This document shows positions 7,620 to 15,467 of a DNA stretch of 64,000 nt, in pieces. The notes under the pieces are model-generated. The model searched no databases, was not told the DNA's origin, and saw only the letters and a list, made by a program, of their open reading frames with translations. The stretch comes from Poriferisodalis sp965204125. Its GTDB lineage: Bacteria; Actinomycetota; Acidimicrobiia; Acidimicrobiales; Poriferisodalaceae. A program made the translations under genes and the position numbers. The DNA lies in the NCBI RefSeq assembly GCF_965204125.1, contig NZ_OZ241968.1, positions 1,116,001-1,180,000 of the forward strand, written 5' to 3'. Numbering within the stretch: position 1 is the first letter of the stretch; every line of letters starts with the position of its first letter.

Positions 7620-8276
7620 TCAGTCGCCGAGTTCTCGGATCATGCGCAGCTCGGCAGGCACACCATGAGTGTGCGGATCCGGGGCGATCGTGCGGGCGAC
7701 CGTCTCGAAGCCGAGTGTCTCGTAGAACCGCACAGCCGGATTGTTCTCGAACACATCGAGATGGACGCTGGCGAGGCCCGCGGCGGCGGCCCGCGCAGCG
7801 GCATGCTCGAGCAGTCGGCGTCCAATGCCGCCCCCACGCCGTGAGGGTGCCACTGCAAGCATGTCCACGTAGTAGGCGTCTTCGGGGATCTTCGGGATCA
7901 GCCAGCGTGCGAGACGACGCCGCCCGCGAACGCCGAGCAGCACGCTCGCGGCGAGTGCGCCTTCGGCGGCCATGGTCTCCCATGCCGATTCGAGTGCGAC
8001 AGTCCGGGCTTCCATGTCAGCGGCAGTGCCTCCGAATTCGACCCCGACGGGCTCGACCTCAGCGGCAGCGGCCAAGTCGAATGCTGCATACGCTGCGTCG
8101 AACCCGGCCAAGGTGCCGGCGGTCGTCCACGAGACACCGAGCATCTTGTCGAACAATGCTCGTCCGCCGAACTGGTAGCTGAATGTCTCTGGGCCGGTGG
8201 AGAACAGCAGATCGAGTACCGGCGCAGCGAAATGCGCTCGCTCATGACGTTGCACTCGCCGGATCGTGACCGTCAC
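7620..8276 (-). CDS. GNAT-family N-acetyltransferase
   Basis: The 218-residue product ends in a GNAT fold: DAYYVDMLAVAPSRRGGGIG forms the acetyl-CoA pyrophosphate loop (R-R-G-G-G-I-G), followed by LLEHAAARAAAAG, a helix, and NPAVRFYETLGFETVAR, the typical last motif. The N-terminal half is longer than in minimal GNATs. Substrate unknown. The GTG at 8276 fits the first strand; an ATG at 8309 would add 11 residues. The gene lies between two fragments of the duplicated PhnB-type gene, so it may have arrived with that rearrangement. Confidence 0.8.
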   Translation of the reverse strand: MTVTIRRVQRHERAHFAAPVLDLLFSTGPETFSYQFGGRALFDKMLGVSWTTAGTLAGFDAAYAAFDLAAAAEVEPVGVEFGGTAADMEARTVALESAWETMAAEGALAASVLLGVRGRRRLARWLIPKIPEDAYYVDMLAVAPSRRGGGIGRRLLEHAAARAAAAGLASVHLDVFENNPAVRFYETLGFETVARTIAPDPHTHGVPAELRMIRELGD

Positions 8277-8304
8277 CGCCCCACGCTGCCACATCTGCCG
8301 TGGA

Positions 8305-8375
8305 GACAAGGCTCTGGAGCGCTTCGGCTGGGTCGAGACCGATTCGGCGTGTCCTGGCTCCTGAACATCACCTGA
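8305..8375 (+). pseudogene. 3' fragment of the PhnB-type gene
   Basis: A short run (ACAAGGCTCTGGAGCGCT) matches an early part of the gene at 1607, and then jumps at a shared GCGCT to the last 16 codons, through GTGTCCTGGCTCCTGAAC to the TGA. One base is missing in GTCGAGACC, so the frame is also shifted. Its CTCTGG variant matches the copy at 7295 rather than the copy at 1607, so it derives from that lineage. It runs directly into a PIN-toxin fragment. Confidence 0.75.
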
Positions 8376-8668
8376 CCGGCCGTCCCCCGCTGACCCATGG
8401 CGGCGTGGTGGCGCAGGTGTGGCGGGGCGGTTCAGGGCGTCAAGCCCGGCTGGCGAAAGCTCTGCTGGGTACTCGCGTTGTGCCGCTCAACGATGAGCTG
8501 GGCCGCCGGGCAGGTGTGTTGCTGGCGCGGACAGGCCTTGTCGATGCCATCGATGCCGCGCTCGTCGCCCTGTGCCGTGGAGGCGACCAGATATTGACCT
8601 CTGACCCTCACGACATAGCGGCGCTCGCCGACGCGGCCCGCATCGACATCGACATCGTGCGCGCATAG
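8372..8668 (+). pseudogene. Duplicated 3' two thirds of the PIN toxin gene
   Basis: Bases 8372-8668 match 3825-4121 with only a handful of substitutions and no gaps (constant offset of 4547). The first 28 codons, including the catalytic D6, and the antitoxin are missing; in their place is the end of a PhnB-type copy. The join falls in CTGACCGGC, which is present at both parent sites. Similarity ends again shortly after the stop. An open frame crosses the join but cannot make an active PIN domain. Confidence 0.8.
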
Positions 8669-8681
8669 CTACCAGCTCGCG

Positions 8682-8952
8682 CCGGGCCCAAGACCTGCCG
8701 GGCAGCGCTGCGAGGCCGCGGCCGAGTGTTGCCAGACGGCCCCCGAAGTGCTGGGCGAGCGCGGCGAGGTAGGCGTCGGTCACTTGGCGATGCCCGATGA
8801 CGCCGGCGAGCGTTGTGGCGTCGAAGCCGATCTCGTCTGCCCAGAACACATGCTGGGGAAGCGACTGCACCTGTCGCATGGCAGGTTCCGCTGAATCGGA
8901 CGCGATTGCCACGTAGTCATGACTATTTTCATCTAGCTTGATCGCTTCGACG
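8682..8952 (-). pseudogene. C-terminal remnant of a third PIN toxin
   Basis: The minus strand reads VQSLPQHVFWADEIGFDA, then GHRQVTDAYLAALAQHFGGR and LATLGRGLAALPG. V-T-D-A-Y-L-x-x-L-A followed by G-G-R-L-A-T is the hallmark C-terminal half of many VapC proteins. No N-terminal strand with the first catalytic Asp and no start are present, and the 3' end runs without a stop into the duplicated toxin fragment. It is a decayed gene. Confidence 0.6.
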
Positions 8953-8989
8953 ACGCCCGCCCTCGACGGTGAGCACAAGGAGAGTGGTG

Positions 8990-9568
8990 ATGAGGACAGC
9001 GAGAGCAGGGGCCTGTGCCGTGCTTGCAGCCGGGCTGCTGGCGGTGGCCGCAGGACCCGCGGTGGCAACGAACGACATGACGATCACCGGCGTGTGCATG
9101 AGCTATTCGCTGCACTACGAGGTCTCCTTGGACAACGTGGGCAACACGCCAGGCGCCACCTTGCACCCCGACACCGAAACGCCGGTGACCTTTGAGGTGG
9201 ATCCGGCAGACGCCAGATTCATGGCGTACGGCGAGCGCTGGGATCTGCACTCCAATGGTCAGCAGTTCGTTTCCAACGACAAGACTGAACCCGTCACCGG
9301 TTCGACCTCGTGCGCTTCCTCTTCACCGTCGACCCCGAAATACACAGCGGTCGAGACCAAGTCCATTGCCGTGGTGAACGCCTGGTTCGCCGCCGAGGAA
9401 GGCAGGACGCGTGCTTCCGGCTACACGGCTGTGGCGCAGGCATGGAACAGCTACTGCGCTGTGGAGAAGGGCTGCACCGACACGCTGCCGACGAGTCCAG
9501 CGGCCTACTGCACGGAACTCGGGATCACGGGCACGGGCTTCGAGCTTGTCGGCGGCTATGTGTGCTGA
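8990..9568 (+). CDS. Secreted hypothetical protein
   Basis: An AAGGAGA ribosome binding site 6 bases before the ATG at 8990 fixes the start, giving 192 residues. The N-terminus is a classic signal peptide: MRTARAG, then a hydrophobic stretch, ending near GPAVAT. The mature part has at least six cysteines (for example SYCAVEKGC and AYCTELG) and is probably disulfide-bonded outside the cell. No family is recognised. It converges with the RCC1/cell-wall-binding gene 53 bases downstream, and the two may act at the same surface. Confidence 0.6.
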   Translation: MRTARAGACAVLAAGLLAVAAGPAVATNDMTITGVCMSYSLHYEVSLDNVGNTPGATLHPDTETPVTFEVDPADARFMAYGERWDLHSNGQQFVSNDKTEPVTGSTSCASSSPSTPKYTAVETKSIAVVNAWFAAEEGRTRASGYTAVAQAWNSYCAVEKGCTDTLPTSPAAYCTELGITGTGFELVGGYVC

Positions 9569-9621
9569 TGGGTTGACGTGATATGAGCGCTGATCTTCGC
9601 CGGCCTCACGTGACGCAGTAG

Positions 9622-11358
9622 CTAGCTCATCGGCGGGGTGGCTCGGCCCCCGCGGTTGTCTCCCCAGCAGTGGATGGTGCCGTCCTCGGCCAGTCCGCAG
9701 GTGTGCAAGCCGCCAGCAGACAGTGCGACAAACGGCACGACGTCACCGTTTTGATTCTGGACTACGTGGGCGTTGCCCTCACCGCCGCCTGTGACTTGGC
9801 CGTGCGAGTCCTCTCCCCAGCAGAACACGGTGCCCAAGGCGATCCCGCACGCGTGGCGGCCCCCGGTCGACACCGCAGTAATGGCGCCCTGCGGGATGCT
9901 GATCCTCGCCGGCCCCCCGCCTTCGTAGATCGCACCCCAGCAGGTGACCGTGCCGTCGCCGTGCCGCACGCACACTTGGGGGCCGAGATGCGCCGACAGC
10001 TGCGCGAAGTCTCCCGATCCGCTGCCCGTCAGCAGTCCCCAGCAGAAGAACATGTCGTTGGTCGCCGCCAGCCCGCACGTGTGGAACTCCCCGGCCGAGA
10101 CCGCTGCGAACTTGCCGACATTCGGCGTCGACTGGCCGTCTTCGTCCAATCCCCAGCACGCGACGGTGCCGTCGGAGCGCAACCCGCATGTGTGCTGCCC
10201 GCCCACAGACACAGCAGTGAACGTGCCCTCGGGCGGGCTGGACTGGCCGAACTCGTCCGAACCCCAGCACGCGACGGTGCCGTCGGAGCGCAGGGCGCAC
10301 GTATGGTGCCCGCCCGCAGACACAGCAGTGAACGTGCCCTCGGGCGGGCTCGCCTTGCCCTCGACATTCGAGCCCCAGCACACAGCGGTGCCGTCGGAGC
10401 GCAGGGCGCACGAATGCTCGAACCCCGACGACAGCGCCGTGTAGGTCACGGTGCCCTCCTCGGTGGCCTCAGTGGGCTCCCCTTGGGCGATGCGGCGTGC
10501 CTGGGTGCTGACGAGCTGTGCGGTGTGCCAGCGATCGTCGCCGGCTATCCGGGTCAACGAGTGGCTCAGCCCTTCGAACTTCTCTTGGGGCACCGCGTCG
10601 AGGCCGCCCACGACGTAGCCCACCAAGGCTCTGCCGGTCCCCGTGACGCTCGCCCGCTGCCGCTGATCCTCGGGCCAATCGGCATCACGCGGCCCGGTGA
10701 CGATGATGCAGTCGGTGCCGATCACGCCGGCCAGCGTCACGGCGCTGTACAGGTCGGACTGCGCCGCCTCGTCAGAGGCCACCAAGATCGCCACGTCGCC
10801 AGTGCAGTCGGTCGTCGGGTCTTCGGCGCCCGCCGACGCCTCGACTGTGCCTGTGTCGGCGCCGCCGGCAGAGATCAACGCCTGCGCGCCCGCCAGGCGA
10901 GCCGTATGCCAGCGGTCGGTGCCGGCCAGCCGGGTCAGGGCATGATCGGCCACCTTGGCATCGGGCACTGCTGCGCTGCCGCCGACGATGAACCCGCCGT
11001 CTGCAGCAGCTTCCAAGCGAGCGAGCTGCGCCTCTGGCATGGGTTCGTCTCGCGGTCCAGCAAGCACGACGCATCGGGTATCCAGCACCCCTGCCAGGGT
11101 CACGGCGCTGTACAGATCCGACTGCGCCGGGGCGTCGGATGCCACCACGATCGGCACCTTGTCCGTGCAGTCCGTCTCGGTGTAGCTCGGCGGCGGCAGT
11201 ACCGCCTCCTGGCCATGTGCTCCCGCGGGGCTCGCAATCGCCAGCATCGATGTCGCCACAACGAGCGCGCTCCAGGCGGCGGACTGACACCGCCGACGCT
11301 TCGTGCCCGGCATTCCGAAGACACGGGCAGCTGGGGAACGTCGTCGGCACAAGTGCAT
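9622..11358 (-). CDS. Exported protein: two cell-wall-binding-like repeats plus RCC1 repeats
   Basis: The 578-residue product has a signal-like N-terminus (ALVVATSMLAIASPAGAHG). Two related segments of about 100 residues follow, around 60-165 and 180-285, each with VASDxxAQSDLYSAVTLAGV, a GPRD turn, a FIVGG/YVVGG glycine strand and an R(L/I)AGxDRWHTA end. That pattern resembles cell-wall-binding repeat 2 domains, which anchor proteins to the envelope. The rest is about seven RCC1-type blades, each with C-x-L-R-S-D-G-T-x-x-CWG, two of them nearly identical at DNA level (around 10,200 and 10,310). It resembles the RCC1 protein at 4326 but carries its own anchor. Ligand unknown. Confidence 0.75.
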   Translation of the reverse strand: MHLCRRRSPAARVFGMPGTKRRRCQSAAWSALVVATSMLAIASPAGAHGQEAVLPPPSYTETDCTDKVPIVVASDAPAQSDLYSAVTLAGVLDTRCVVLAGPRDEPMPEAQLARLEAAADGGFIVGGSAAVPDAKVADHALTRLAGTDRWHTARLAGAQALISAGGADTGTVEASAGAEDPTTDCTGDVAILVASDEAAQSDLYSAVTLAGVIGTDCIIVTGPRDADWPEDQRQRASVTGTGRALVGYVVGGLDAVPQEKFEGLSHSLTRIAGDDRWHTAQLVSTQARRIAQGEPTEATEEGTVTYTALSSGFEHSCALRSDGTAVCWGSNVEGKASPPEGTFTAVSAGGHHTCALRSDGTVACWGSDEFGQSSPPEGTFTAVSVGGQHTCGLRSDGTVACWGLDEDGQSTPNVGKFAAVSAGEFHTCGLAATNDMFFCWGLLTGSGSGDFAQLSAHLGPQVCVRHGDGTVTCWGAIYEGGGPARISIPQGAITAVSTGGRHACGIALGTVFCWGEDSHGQVTGGGEGNAHVVQNQNGDVVPFVALSAGGLHTCGLAEDGTIHCWGDNRGGRATPPMS

Positions 11359-11412
11359 CGGTGCAATCTAGTGATGCAATAGTGGTTGTAACTATTTCAA
11401 TGGCCCAGACAT

Positions 11413-12771
11413 CTAGCGCCGGTGGGCTTCGATGGCGGCGAGGGCTTCTTCGAGGGTTTCGACGCCTACGACGGCGACTGACGGCTCGGCCACGGCTACT
11501 GCTTCTTCCACCTGGGCGGCGGGCACGAGGAAGAGGTCGGTGCCGGCTCGCACGACGGCGTGGGACTTCTGCGGCACGCCGCCGATCGGGCCGACGCTGC
11601 CGTCGTGGTGGATGGTGCCGGTGGCGGCGACGTCGAGGTTGCCCGTGAGCGGTTCGGGCGTGAGGGCGTCGATGACCGACAGCGTGAAGGCCAGGCCGGC
11701 CGAGGGGCCGCCGATGTTCTCGATGTGGAGCCGCACGTCGATGGGCGGCTCGGCGAATTCGACGTGGGTGGTGACGATGACGCCGAGCAGGGCGACGCCG
11801 TCGCGGTCGGCCAGGGTGACGGTGACGGTGCGGGTCTGGCCGTCGGGGGCGAGGGCGGTGAACGTGGCGGTGGCGCCCGGCTCGTGGGCCTTGACCGTGT
11901 CGGACAGCTGCTGCGCCGTGGTGATGGCCGTGTCGCCGACGGCTTGCACGATGTCGCCTTCGCGCAGTGCGTCGTCGGCCGGGGCGTCGGGCATGACCCG
12001 CTCGATGCGGGCGCCGATGGGAGTCATGATCTCGTGGCCCAGGTGCTCGAGTGCGACGGCCACGGCCACCTGGGTGGACTGGTCCATCTGGAGGCGGCCG
12101 GCGTCGCGGTTCTCGGCCACGGTGCGCTCGCCGAGGATGTCTTCGATGTCGACCACTTCGAGGGCGCCGTCGAGCCAGCCGCCGATCACTTCGAACAGCG
12201 ACGGGGCGAAGCTGGTGCGGACGCTGACGAGGGAGATGGTGGCGTCGGAGGCGTAGGCGGGGTGGTCGCGGACGTCGACGAATTCCTCGATGTCGGCCGT
12301 GTGGCCGGGGGCGATGATGGCCTTGTCGTTGAGCGTGACGGTGAAGCCGGTGAAGATGAGGAGCGCCAGGACGAGCATGCTCCCAATGAAGGCGTTGGAG
12401 CCGCGGGAATACTGGCGGGGGCGCGGGTGGCCCGAGCGCGTGGGGGCGGGGTCTGGGTGTTCGGCCGGGTCGGCTGCGGTGGTGGCGGTGTCGATTGCGG
12501 GAGCGCCGGTGTCGGCAGTGTCGGCGGCGGGAGTTTCGGCGGCGGGAGCGGGCGCGGCGGTTTCGGCGGCGGGAGCGGGAGCGGCTGGCGCCGCGGTGTC
12601 GGCGGCGGGCGGCAGGGCGAAGCCGAGGTCGTCAAGTGAGCCAGCGAGGGCGCGCCAGCCGAGGTCCGGGCCATCGTCGGACCCATCGTCGAGCCGGTCG
12701 TCGGGACCGTCGCCGGGATCGTCTTCCGGCAGGCCGCCGGTCGTATCGGTCACAGGCGCACAGCGTGCCAT
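11413..12771 (-). CDS. Membrane-anchored PDZ / Lon-type (S16) protease
   Basis: From the ATG at 12771 the product has 452 residues: a disordered Ala/Pro/Asp/Thr-rich N-terminus to about 120, one membrane segment near 129-147, a PDZ domain near 245-325 and a Lon-type proteolytic domain to the end. The Lon Ser-Lys dyad is visible as S357 in GGPSAG and K402 in GGVPQKSHA. Actinobacterial proteins with this layout are probable envelope proteases acting on exported or membrane substrates. The AAA part of true Lon is absent. An upstream extension of the frame to 12906 looks non-coding. Confidence 0.85.
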   Translation of the reverse strand: MARCAPVTDTTGGLPEDDPGDGPDDRLDDGSDDGPDLGWRALAGSLDDLGFALPPAADTAAPAAPAPAAETAAPAPAAETPAADTADTGAPAIDTATTAADPAEHPDPAPTRSGHPRPRQYSRGSNAFIGSMLVLALLIFTGFTVTLNDKAIIAPGHTADIEEFVDVRDHPAYASDATISLVSVRTSFAPSLFEVIGGWLDGALEVVDIEDILGERTVAENRDAGRLQMDQSTQVAVAVALEHLGHEIMTPIGARIERVMPDAPADDALREGDIVQAVGDTAITTAQQLSDTVKAHEPGATATFTALAPDGQTRTVTVTLADRDGVALLGVIVTTHVEFAEPPIDVRLHIENIGGPSAGLAFTLSVIDALTPEPLTGNLDVAATGTIHHDGSVGPIGGVPQKSHAVVRAGTDLFLVPAAQVEEAVAVAEPSVAVVGVETLEEALAAIEAHRR

Positions 12772-12806
12772 GCGCCTTGGCGAGGGCACGCGCGGTGGGG
12801 TCGCAG

Positions 12807-13049
12807 ATGGGGCATATTGGGCAGATGGAACCGGGGCGCATCGAAGCGCAGCGGGTCGAGCCGGGGCACTTGGAATCTGGGTGCACAGAACCGGGGCGGT
12901 GGCCATACAAGCCCACTGCGATCTGGCGCAAGCTGGTTGCAGTGCTCGGGTTGGGGGCGTTCACAGCGATCTGTGTGATTGCCCTGGTGGCGCTGGTGCT
13001 GGTCGGCGCAGTGGTAGGTGCGTTGGTGCTCGAAGCGCTGATCGGGTGA
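12807..13049 (+). CDS. Small single-pass membrane protein
   Basis: A frame starting at ATG 12807 (80 aa) or ATG 12825 (74 aa) has a charged N-terminus and one long C-terminal membrane segment (LGAFTAICVIALVALVLVGA). It is divergent from the PDZ-Lon protease gene with a gap of only about 36-54 bases, so the two must share a promoter region. Possibly a partner of that protease, but this is context only. Confidence 0.5.
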   Translation: MGHIGQMEPGRIEAQRVEPGHLESGCTEPGRWPYKPTAIWRKLVAVLGLGAFTAICVIALVALVLVGAVVGALVLEALIG

Positions 13050-13140
13050 GCAGCAATGAGGCCACGGGCTACGAGCGAGAGCACTGGCGCTGGTCTGATG
13101 ACTTGTGGGTGAGCCCGCGGACGGTCTCGGTGATCTCTTG

Positions 13141-13881
13141 ATGGCAGGCGATGACAGCAGGGCGGAGGGCGAGGCGTACGCACGCCGGCTGGAAGCGGTC
13201 GTGGCGGGTCATCGGGGCGAGGCAGCCGTGGCGGAGCGGCTGTTGGACGACGACGATCCGGGCGTGCGGGCGGCGGCGCTCGGAGCGCTGGCTCGGTGCG
13301 GGGCGCTGCAAGCGGAGCAGGTCAGGCGGGCCTTGGGGGACGAGGCGGTGGCGGTGCGGTGCCGGGCCGCGGAGCTGGCGCCGCCCGATGTCGAGCTCGT
13401 GGAGCTGCTGAGCGATCCGGATGCGTCGGTGGTTGAGGTGGCAGCGGCGGCGCTCGGCGAGCGTGACCGGGATCCTGGGTCAGTCGAGGACTTGTGCCGG
13501 GTGGCGGGCGGCCATGACGATCCGCTGTGCCGGGAGAGCGCTGTGGCGGCATTGGGGGCGATCGCTGCTGGCTTGGACGCCGAAGCGGGCGCGCCCCAGG
13601 AGGCTGCCGCCGACCCAGTGGCCGGACCGGGTGCGACCCCCACCGCTGCGGCAAGCAAGCAGGCCGAGCCAGGTGCGGCGCACGTCGCTGCCCGTGGGAT
13701 GGCGCTCGAGATGTTGCTGGCCGCCATGGACGACCGGCCGCAGATCCGCCGCCGTGCGCTGCTCGGGCTGTACCAGTTCGACGACGACCGGGCCGCCGAT
13801 GCCGTGCGGGCAGCGCTCGAGGATCGTGACCGCCAGGTGCGGGCCATCGCCGGCGAACTGCTCGGCGTGCCCGTGCGCTGA
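13141..13881 (+). CDS. HEAT-repeat protein
   Basis: The protein of about 246 residues is built of short helical repeats such as ERLLDDDDPGVRAAALGALA, EAVAVRCRAAELA, RPQIRRRALLGLYQFDD and RDRQVRAIAGELLG. These are the D-x-x-x-x-V-R-x-x-A pattern of HEAT/PBS-lyase-like repeats that make protein-binding solenoids. A low-complexity Ala/Pro/Glu linker (about 150-185) splits the array. The ATG at 13141 is preferred; a GTG at 13105 is possible. Function cannot be inferred beyond scaffolding. Confidence 0.7.
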   Translation: MAGDDSRAEGEAYARRLEAVVAGHRGEAAVAERLLDDDDPGVRAAALGALARCGALQAEQVRRALGDEAVAVRCRAAELAPPDVELVELLSDPDASVVEVAAAALGERDRDPGSVEDLCRVAGGHDDPLCRESAVAALGAIAAGLDAEAGAPQEAAADPVAGPGATPTAAASKQAEPGAAHVAARGMALEMLLAAMDDRPQIRRRALLGLYQFDDDRAADAVRAALEDRDRQVRAIAGELLGVPVR

Positions 13882-14034
13882 GCGGGGTCGCTCGACGCCA
13901 ACGCAACCTCAGTCGGCGGGCCGCACATACCACCCCGACCCCCTGCGACACCGGTTCAAATCATTCCCTCTCATTTCTGTTTGTTCGATTGTTTTCAGTC
14001 ATTCGTGTCACACCCCGCTTCTACGGTTGTTCCC

Positions 14035-15348
14035 ATGTTGAGAAGCGGTTCTGGCAGCGCCGAGGCAACCCCGACAGCCCCCCGACCCATCGATCTCACG
14101 ACCGATCGGCCAGGAATGCTCGTGTTGCGGCGCCTCGACCGGGGTGAGCTCACGCTGCTGCGCCGGGACGAGCTGGTCAATGCGCTGGGTGATATCGAAC
14201 AGCTCGCCAACCGGCTGGCGGGCTACCGGGCCGAAGTGCTCGGCGCGCTGCACGAGCTGAGCCGCTCGGGCGTGGCTCCGGATCCGATGCCACATCTGAC
14301 GTTGCGGGACGCCACCGGCGTATCCGAGCGGGAAGCACGCCGGCTGTGCCGCGTCGCGAGCAAGGCTCGCGAGCACGCAGCCGTTCTGGACGCGCTGGCG
14401 GCGGGCGACATCAACGCCGATCAGGCTGAATCACTGTGCGACGCTCGCGTCCCCGACGAGGTGCGCACGGAGCTGGTGGCCGCTGCCGCCTCACACGACA
14501 CCGACACCACCCGTCGATGTCTACGCGAAGCCGAAGCCACACACGGCGTCGAGACGCCGACCGAGCGATTCCTGCGCCAGCGCGCGGCTCGGGGCGCTGG
14601 ATGGGGCCGCGATCACGAAGGAATGCTCAAGCTGTGGGCAACGTTCGATCCGGAGACGGGAGCCGGCATCGAAGCGGCGCTCGAACCGCTGCGCCGCGCC
14701 CTGTGGCAAGACGACAAGCACCAGCGCACACCGGCGCAACGCGACGCCGACACGCTCGCGTACGCGCTGGCTGGCGTCACCCTCACCGAGCAGGACGCCG
14801 CTGCGGTCGACCGTCTGCATGCACGCGCATGTCGCGACGGGCATGCCGAGCAGGCGCAGCGGCTGTCTCCCGCGCAGATCAGCGTGCTCATTGGCCTTGA
14901 TGCGTTGCGCGGCCACACCGACCAGGCCGGCGTCACCGACGCCGGCACCGAGCTCGCGCCGGAGACTGTGCGGCGCCTCGCATGCGACGCCGAGATCATT
15001 CCGATCATCTTGGGCGGGCGAGGTGGATCCGCCGACATCGGCTGGGCACGACGCACCGTGCCGTTGCGGCTCAGGCGGCTGCTTATCGCACGCGACAAGC
15101 ACTGCCAGTGGCCGGGTTGCCATGCGCCCCCCTCGCGCTGCGATGCGCACCACGTCGTCCACTGGGCCGACGGCGGCCCCACCAATCTCGACAACCTGGT
15201 GCTGCTGTGCCACACCCACCACCAGCACCTTCACGAGCACGGTTTCGAACTCGTTGTGGGCCCCGACGGCTGGACGCCAGGGCAAAAGGCCGTCGAGCGT
15301 CGGAAGGTCGAGCAGGGAGCCTATGTCCGACAACCGAGGGCCCCGTGA
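14035..15348 (+). CDS. DUF222 / HNH endonuclease-type protein
   Basis: The 437-residue protein has an N-terminal helical DUF222 region (GDIEQLANRLAGYRAEVLGA, then GDINADQAESL) and a C-terminal HNH nuclease motif: RDKHCQWPGC, CDAHHVVHWADGGPTNLDNL and VLLCHTHHQHLHEHG. The cysteine pairs bind a structural zinc and the His-His-Asn set forms the active site. This family is very abundant in actinobacterial genomes and is often linked to mobile DNA. A TACGGT element at 14022-14027 lies 7 bases before the ATG, indicating a leaderless transcript. Confidence 0.9.
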   Translation: MLRSGSGSAEATPTAPRPIDLTTDRPGMLVLRRLDRGELTLLRRDELVNALGDIEQLANRLAGYRAEVLGALHELSRSGVAPDPMPHLTLRDATGVSEREARRLCRVASKAREHAAVLDALAAGDINADQAESLCDARVPDEVRTELVAAAASHDTDTTRRCLREAEATHGVETPTERFLRQRAARGAGWGRDHEGMLKLWATFDPETGAGIEAALEPLRRALWQDDKHQRTPAQRDADTLAYALAGVTLTEQDAAAVDRLHARACRDGHAEQAQRLSPAQISVLIGLDALRGHTDQAGVTDAGTELAPETVRRLACDAEIIPIILGGRGGSADIGWARRTVPLRLRRLLIARDKHCQWPGCHAPPSRCDAHHVVHWADGGPTNLDNLVLLCHTHHQHLHEHGFELVVGPDGWTPGQKAVERRKVEQGAYVRQPRAP

Positions 15349-15374
15349 CCCGCTCGGGCCGGGCCAGAACTGAA

Positions 15375-15442
15375 GCCGGACCAGAACCGCGGCCGGACCA
15401 GAACCGCGGCCGTACCAGAACCGCGGCCGTACCAGAACCGCG
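15375..15442. repeat. 17-bp tandem repeat, four copies
   Basis: Four head-to-tail copies of a 17-base unit (GCCGGACCAGAACCGCG, with G to T at the fifth base in copies 3 and 4) fill the gap between the converging HNH and lipoprotein genes. Each unit boundary creates CCGCGG. It could act in termination or be a slippage product. Confidence 0.85.
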
Positions 15443-15467
15443 GCATTCTGAGAGAACGAGACGCCAG

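Noticed and set aside
10697..11648. Several plus-strand frames across the RCC1/cell-wall-binding and PDZ-Lon genes
   Set aside because: Their translations are low-complexity mirrors of the minus-strand genes, which have signal peptides and clear domains.
15375..15442. CRISPR-like array
   Set aside because: 17-base units without spacers; a simple tandem repeat.
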